The notes under the pieces are model-generated. The model was given only the letters and a program-made list of their open reading frames with translations. It was not told where the DNA came from and searched no databases. A stretch of DNA of 64,000 nucleotides from Proteobacteria bacterium DTSAM18 (lineage in GTDB: Bacteria > Myxococcota_A > UBA796 > GCA-2862545). Location: NCBI GenBank assembly GCA_028767165.1, contig JARACJ010000008.1:124001-188000 (forward strand), written 5' to 3'. Numbering within the stretch: position 1 is the first letter of the stretch; each line of letters begins with the position of its first letter. Shown here piece after piece: positions 60,050 through 64,000 of the stretch. A program made the translations under genes and the position numbers.

Positions 60050-63000
60050 GTGAGACGAGACCGATCCGAGAAGGTGCGAGGCAACGCGCGCATCAACTTC
60101 GACCTCGGCAAGTCGCATCTGCAGAAGGGTCAGCTGCTGGAAGCCATCCACTGCTTCCAGGAAGCCGCCCGCCACAGCAGCGACTGGCCGAAGCCATGGT
60201 TCTACCTCGCCATCGCCCACGAGCGGGCCGAGGAGGCCACCGCGGCCATCGATGCGCTCCAGGAGACCCTCCACCGCGCACCAGGTCACACCGAGGCCAT
60301 GCTCAAGCTGGGGGATCTGCTCCGCCGACAGGAGCAGACCGACGAGGCCATCCGCCTGTTCGACCAGGTGCTCGCCGAGGATCCCACCAACGTCGCAGCC
60401 CTCTTCGGCAAGGGTGAGGCGTTCCGCCTGCTCGAACGTCTACCCGAGGCCGAGCGTTGCTTCGAGGCGGCGCTGCACCACGCTCCCACCGATCTGCAGG
60501 CCCTGTGCGGCATGGGGGCCACCCTCAACGCCATGGGCGAGCACAGCCGCGCCCAGAAGTTCTGGCTGCGCGCCAAGCAGATCGATCCCGGCAACACCTT
60601 CATCGAGCGGGGCCTCGGCTACGCCGAGCTCGGCATCCAGGACGGCCTCGACCGGCTCCTGGAGGACGTGGCCCGCGAGATGGTGCCCCTGAAGTCCACC
60701 GCCACGCCCGACGATCGGGAGGCACTGGCCCGGGAGGCCGCCCTCGACGAGCTCGACAGGGGCCGCAGCTACCACAAGGAGCGCAAGTACACGGCGGCCA
60801 TCGCCTGCTTCCGCAACGCCCTCGAGATGGACGCCTCCTTTGCCGAGGCCGCCCTGCGACTCGGCATGGCGCTCGAGGACGACCGTCAGTTCCGCCACGC
60901 CATCGCCGCCTACGAGCGCTGTCTCGAGATCGAGCCCGACCAGTTCCAGGCCGCTACCAACATCGGCGAGACCTACCGCAAGAACGAGCAGTACCACGAG
61001 GCCATCTCGGCCTTCGACCGCGCGCTCACCATCCGCCCCGACTACCTGTACGCCCTCGCGGGCCGCGGTGAGGCCCTGCGCATGCTCGGCCGCTACGACG
61101 AGGCCGTGGACTGGTTCGACAAGGCCCTCGACGTCGGTCCCAACCACGCGTTCGCCATCCAGGGCAAGGCCGCCGCCCTGAACGCCCAACAGCGCTTCGG
61201 CGAGGCGCTGCCCTACTGGCACCGTGCCCTCGATCTCGAACCCCAGTCCCAGTTCGCCCAGGACGGCAAGGCCTACTGCGAAGCCCAGCTTCGCAGGTCC
61301 GCTCCCCCCGTGGGAGACGGCCTCGACCTCGAGGGCGACAGCCTCGGCACCCCCGCCGAGACCACCAACACCCCCACCCTCGACGAGCAGGGCCGCGACC
61401 TCACCGCGCTGGCGAAGTCCGGCAAGCTGCCGCCGGTCATCGGCCGCCAGGTCGAGATCCGCGGCGTGATGAAGACCCTCGTACGGCGGCTCAAGGCCAA
61501 CCCGCTGCTCCTCGGCGAGCCCGGCGTGGGCAAGACCGCCGTGGTCGAGGGCCTGGCACAGCGCATCGCCGACGGCGAGGTGCCCGACAAGCTGAAGGAC
61601 CGCCGCATCGTCGAGCTGTCCATGGGCACGCTGGTGGCCGGCACGAAGTACCGCGGCACCTTCGAGGAGCGCCTGCGGGAGATCATCAAGGAAGCCAGCT
61701 CCGACGAGCGGATCATCCTGTTCGTCGACGAGATCCACACCCTCGTGGGTGCCGGTCGCACCGAAGGCGGCTCCCTGGATGCGGCCAACATCCTCAAGCC
61801 CGCTCTCGCCCGCGGGGAGATCACGGTCATCGGTGCCACCACCCGCGACGAGTACCGGCAGCACTTCGAGGGAGACTCCGCCCTCGACCGCCGCTTCCAG
61901 CCCATCCACATCGACGAGCCCAACGTCGACGAGTGCATCAGCCTGCTCGAGCGCATGGCGTCGAAGTACGAGGAGCACCACGGCGTCACCGTGCACCCCA
62001 CCGCCCTGCAGGCATGCGTGAAGATGTCGGTGCGGTTCGTCCCCGATCGGCGCCTGCCCGACAAGGCCCTCGACCTGCTCGACGAGTCCTGTGCCGAGGC
62101 CTCCCTGTCGGACAACCCCGAGGTCGACGACCAGGTCGTCGCCCGCGTGGTCTCCGAGAAGACCGGCGTGCCCGTGGCCAACCTCACGGCCGAGGAGCGC
62201 GCCCGGATGGACGGCATCGAGTCCATCCTCACCGAGCGTGTGGTCGGCCAGGGTCCGGCCATCACCACCCTCGCCAACGCCATCCGCCTGAGCCAGGCCG
62301 GCCTGCGCGATCCGAACCGCCCGCGCGGTGTGTTCCTGTTCCTGGGCGAGTCCGGTGTGGGCAAGACCGAGCTGGCCAAGGCCACCGCCGACTTCATCTT
62401 CCCCGAGGGCGACGCCCTCATCCGCCTCGACATGTCCGAGTACGCCGACCGCTACTCGGCCACCCGCCTCGTGGGCCCGCCGCCCGGCTTCAACGGCCAC
62501 GGCGAAGAGGGCGTCCTGAGCGGTCCCCTGCGCCGCAAGCCCTTCTCCGTGGTGCTGCTCGACGAGTTCGAGAAGGCCCACCCGGAGGTGCAGGCCCTGT
62601 TCCTCACCATGCTCGACGAGGGCACCCTCACCGATTCCGACGGCCGCACCATCAGTGCCCGAGAGGCCTTCTTCATCCTCACCACGAACGCCGGTGCCCG
62701 CTCCGTGCGCACCCAGCGCATGGGCTTCGGCGGCCCCACCCGTCAGGACGAGAAGGAGGAGATCCTCTCCAGCCTGCGGGATTCCTTCCGCCCCGAGCTG
62801 CTCAACCGCATCGACGAGGTGGTCAGCTTCCGCAACCTGTCCACCTCCGACCTCGAGGACATCGTGGTGCTCAAGCTGCGCCAGCTCGCCGAGCGGGCCC
62901 GCGACAGAGGCTTCGCCCTGCGCTGGTCCGACGAGGTCCCTGCGTTCCTGGTGGGCCACCGCGGCCGCGTGGACACCGGCGCTCGTGCCGCCATCCGTGC

Positions 63001-63127
63001 GATCGACACCTGGCTCGCCGAGCCGCTGGGTCGCATGCTCCTGAGCAGCCGGGCCAAGGCGTACATCGCCCGGGTGAAGGGCGGCAAGCTGGTGATCGAA
63101 GAGGAAGGCGGGCTGGCGGGAGTGTGA
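60050..63127 (+). CDS. TPR-array protein fused to a tandem AAA+ Clp ATPase
   Basis: A 1,025-residue fusion starting at GTG 60050 after GAGGAG. Residues 15-405 hold about ten tetratricopeptide repeats (e.g. AIHCFQEAARHSSDWPKPWF, AISAFDRALTIRPDYLYAL). After a short linker the ClpB/ClpC-type ATPase begins near 440 (LAKSGKLPPVIGR): Walker A1 GEPGVGKT at 489-496, DEIHTLVGAG, then Walker A2 GESGVGKT at 766-773, LLDEFEKAHPEVQ, and RPELLNRIDEVV. The Clp N-domain is replaced by TPRs, and the middle region is too short for a ClpB coiled-coil propeller. Unfoldase with TPR-directed substrate choice is the natural guess; no ClpP loop (IGF/L) was identified. Confidence 0.9.
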   Translation: MRRDRSEKVRGNARINFDLGKSHLQKGQLLEAIHCFQEAARHSSDWPKPWFYLAIAHERAEEATAAIDALQETLHRAPGHTEAMLKLGDLLRRQEQTDEAIRLFDQVLAEDPTNVAALFGKGEAFRLLERLPEAERCFEAALHHAPTDLQALCGMGATLNAMGEHSRAQKFWLRAKQIDPGNTFIERGLGYAELGIQDGLDRLLEDVAREMVPLKSTATPDDREALAREAALDELDRGRSYHKERKYTAAIACFRNALEMDASFAEAALRLGMALEDDRQFRHAIAAYERCLEIEPDQFQAATNIGETYRKNEQYHEAISAFDRALTIRPDYLYALAGRGEALRMLGRYDEAVDWFDKALDVGPNHAFAIQGKAAALNAQQRFGEALPYWHRALDLEPQSQFAQDGKAYCEAQLRRSAPPVGDGLDLEGDSLGTPAETTNTPTLDEQGRDLTALAKSGKLPPVIGRQVEIRGVMKTLVRRLKANPLLLGEPGVGKTAVVEGLAQRIADGEVPDKLKDRRIVELSMGTLVAGTKYRGTFEERLREIIKEASSDERIILFVDEIHTLVGAGRTEGGSLDAANILKPALARGEITVIGATTRDEYRQHFEGDSALDRRFQPIHIDEPNVDECISLLERMASKYEEHHGVTVHPTALQACVKMSVRFVPDRRLPDKALDLLDESCAEASLSDNPEVDDQVVARVVSEKTGVPVANLTAEERARMDGIESILTERVVGQGPAITTLANAIRLSQAGLRDPNRPRGVFLFLGESGVGKTELAKATADFIFPEGDALIRLDMSEYADRYSATRLVGPPPGFNGHGEEGVLSGPLRRKPFSVVLLDEFEKAHPEVQALFLTMLDEGTLTDSDGRTISAREAFFILTTNAGARSVRTQRMGFGGPTRQDEKEEILSSLRDSFRPELLNRIDEVVSFRNLSTSDLEDIVVLKLRQLAERARDRGFALRWSDEVPAFLVGHRGRVDTGARAAIRAIDTWLAEPLGRMLLSSRAKAYIARVKGGKLVIEEEGGLAGV

Positions 63128-63232
63128 TCGGCACCCCGATTGCCTCCCTTCCTCCGCAACACCTGGCGGCATTCCGCCACGCCGCCCAAAGGGTGACCCT
63201 CCCTACAGACCACAAGCTGCTGGGAGGTCCCC

Positions 63233-64000
63233 TTGTCCCGTCGCCGTCTGTTGTTCCGCGTGCTCCTCGGACTGACCGCTGCCGGAGGCCTCCTGGCAGG
63301 CATCGGCCTCTGGTTCATGGGCAAGCCCCTGTTCCAGCAGGGCTCCGTGGCCGGGATGCAGGATCTGCAGCCGGCCCCCGATGCCACCCCGGCCCACTGG
63401 GAGGTCTCTCCCGGGATCGTGCTGGCCCATCACACCCAGGGAGAGGGCGCCCCCATCCTGGTCGTCCATGGTGGCCCGGGCATCGCGCCCACGCTGCCCG
63501 CACCCGCCTGGCGCCAGCTCGAGGGGTGGGCCGTCCACAGCTACGACCAGCGTGGCACCGGCGCTTCCACTCGCCCCATCTCGGGCTTCGAGGGGTCCAG
63601 CGTGTGGACGAACATCAAGGCCCTCGAGGGCGCCCTGGGGATCCAGCAGCAGCTGGCCGACATCGAACGGGTCCGACGGATCCTGGGCGAGGAGCAGCTC
63701 ACGCTCATCGGTCACTCCTACGGCGGGCTCCTCGCCGCCCTGTACGCGGCGGAGATGCCCGACAAGGTGAAGCAACTGGTGCTCATCTCCCCGGCAGACC
63801 TGCTGGTGTTCCCCTCTCCCAGGGATGATCTCTTCACCAGCCTGCGGTCCCGGCTCCCCACGGAGCACCACACCGCGTTCGACACCTGGCTCAAGGACTA
63901 CCTCGACCTGCCCGGTGCATTCGGACGCTCCGAGGAGGAGCTCGCCTCCCTGGACAGCCAGCTCACGGCCTTCTGGGCCGATGCGCTGGGCCCGATCCCC
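63233..64000 (+). CDS. Alpha/beta hydrolase, proline iminopeptidase-like (3' end outside window)
   Basis: At least 256 residues, running off the window end. The start is TTG 63233, five bases after GGGAGG; no ATG gives a complete N-terminus. A signal anchor or uncleaved membrane span comes first (RRRLLFRVLLGLTAAGGLLAG, about residues 3-29). Then follow HGGPG (79-83, oxyanion hole), DQRGTGAS (105-112) and the nucleophile elbow GHSYGG (Ser162), the combination of the prolyl aminopeptidase S33 family. Probably a membrane-anchored peptidase or esterase facing the periplasm. The catalytic Asp and His would lie beyond the window. Confidence 0.8.
   Translation, partial: MSRRRLLFRVLLGLTAAGGLLAGIGLWFMGKPLFQQGSVAGMQDLQPAPDATPAHWEVSPGIVLAHHTQGEGAPILVVHGGPGIAPTLPAPAWRQLEGWAVHSYDQRGTGASTRPISGFEGSSVWTNIKALEGALGIQQQLADIERVRRILGEEQLTLIGHSYGGLLAALYAAEMPDKVKQLVLISPADLLVFPSPRDDLFTSLRSRLPTEHHTAFDTWLKDYLDLPGAFGRSEEELASLDSQLTAFWADALGPIP

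Overview
The window is strongly GC-rich, almost fully coding and carries genes on both strands. It looks like chromosome from a Gram-negative, probably Myxococcota-like (former deltaproteobacterial) bacterium. Pointers are many short-lipobox lipoproteins, ECF sigma/anti-sigma pairs, a fused B12-binding-like radical SAM/DUF2344 protein, an archaeal/fungal-type aspartate-semialdehyde dehydrogenase, a TPR-Clp fusion and FHA-like/TM/TPR proteins reminiscent in layout of gliding-motility components. The phylum is inferred, not shown. I see no phage, insertion sequence, CRISPR array, rRNA or tRNA; the only RNA gene I recognise is tmRNA.

Layout. 0-4.2 kb: a Coq4-like protein, then an acyl-CoA synthetase translationally coupled to an aldehyde dehydrogenase. 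4.2-8.4 kb: secreted metallo-beta-lactamase-fold hydrolase, lipoprotein, HSL-type esterase, and an ECF sigma factor coupled to a membrane protein. 8.4-10.1 kb: a second ECF sigma factor coupled to an anti-sigma-like membrane protein that may be two genes joined by a lost base. 10.3-10.7 kb: ssrA with its terminator. 11-13.6 kb: thioredoxin-like protein between two copies of a short repeat, then DUF4301 and DedA. 13.7-19.1 kb: radical SAM protein, a beta-barrel-like protein, glutamyl-tRNA synthetase with an insert, another envelope protein and DUF983. 19.4-25.5 kb: a lipoprotein with two Notch/LNR-like modules, an EamA transporter, and two divergent sulfatase-fold lipoproteins with Thr at the nucleophile position. 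25.6-32.6 kb: one 2,333-residue helical-repeat/coiled-coil protein whose gene contains two long arrays of a 36/39-base tandem repeat. 32.9-39.2 kb: the fused radical SAM protein, a lipoprotein pair and glmS. 39.4-43.8 kb: a leftward run mutY, cinA-like, two related FHA-like/TM proteins, coaD. 43.8-48.3 kb: a rightward run rnz, a JAMM-DinG helicase fusion, a MoaD-like beta-grasp protein and trmB. 48.5-55.5 kb: DEAD-box RNA helicase, LOG-family protein, lipoproteins, GNAT acetyltransferase, Xaa-Pro aminopeptidase and asd. 55.7-64 kb: parC-parE, a TPR-Clp ATPase fusion and an alpha/beta hydrolase cut by the window end.

Translational coupling is a recurrent theme: ATGA or GTGA stop/start overlaps join at least nine gene pairs. 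Genes with unusual starts (GTG, TTG, one probable CTG) were placed by ribosome-binding sites, overlaps and family N-termini. The most unusual parts are the JAMM-helicase/beta-grasp pair, the TPR-Clp fusion, the LNR lipoprotein and the repeat-rich giant gene.
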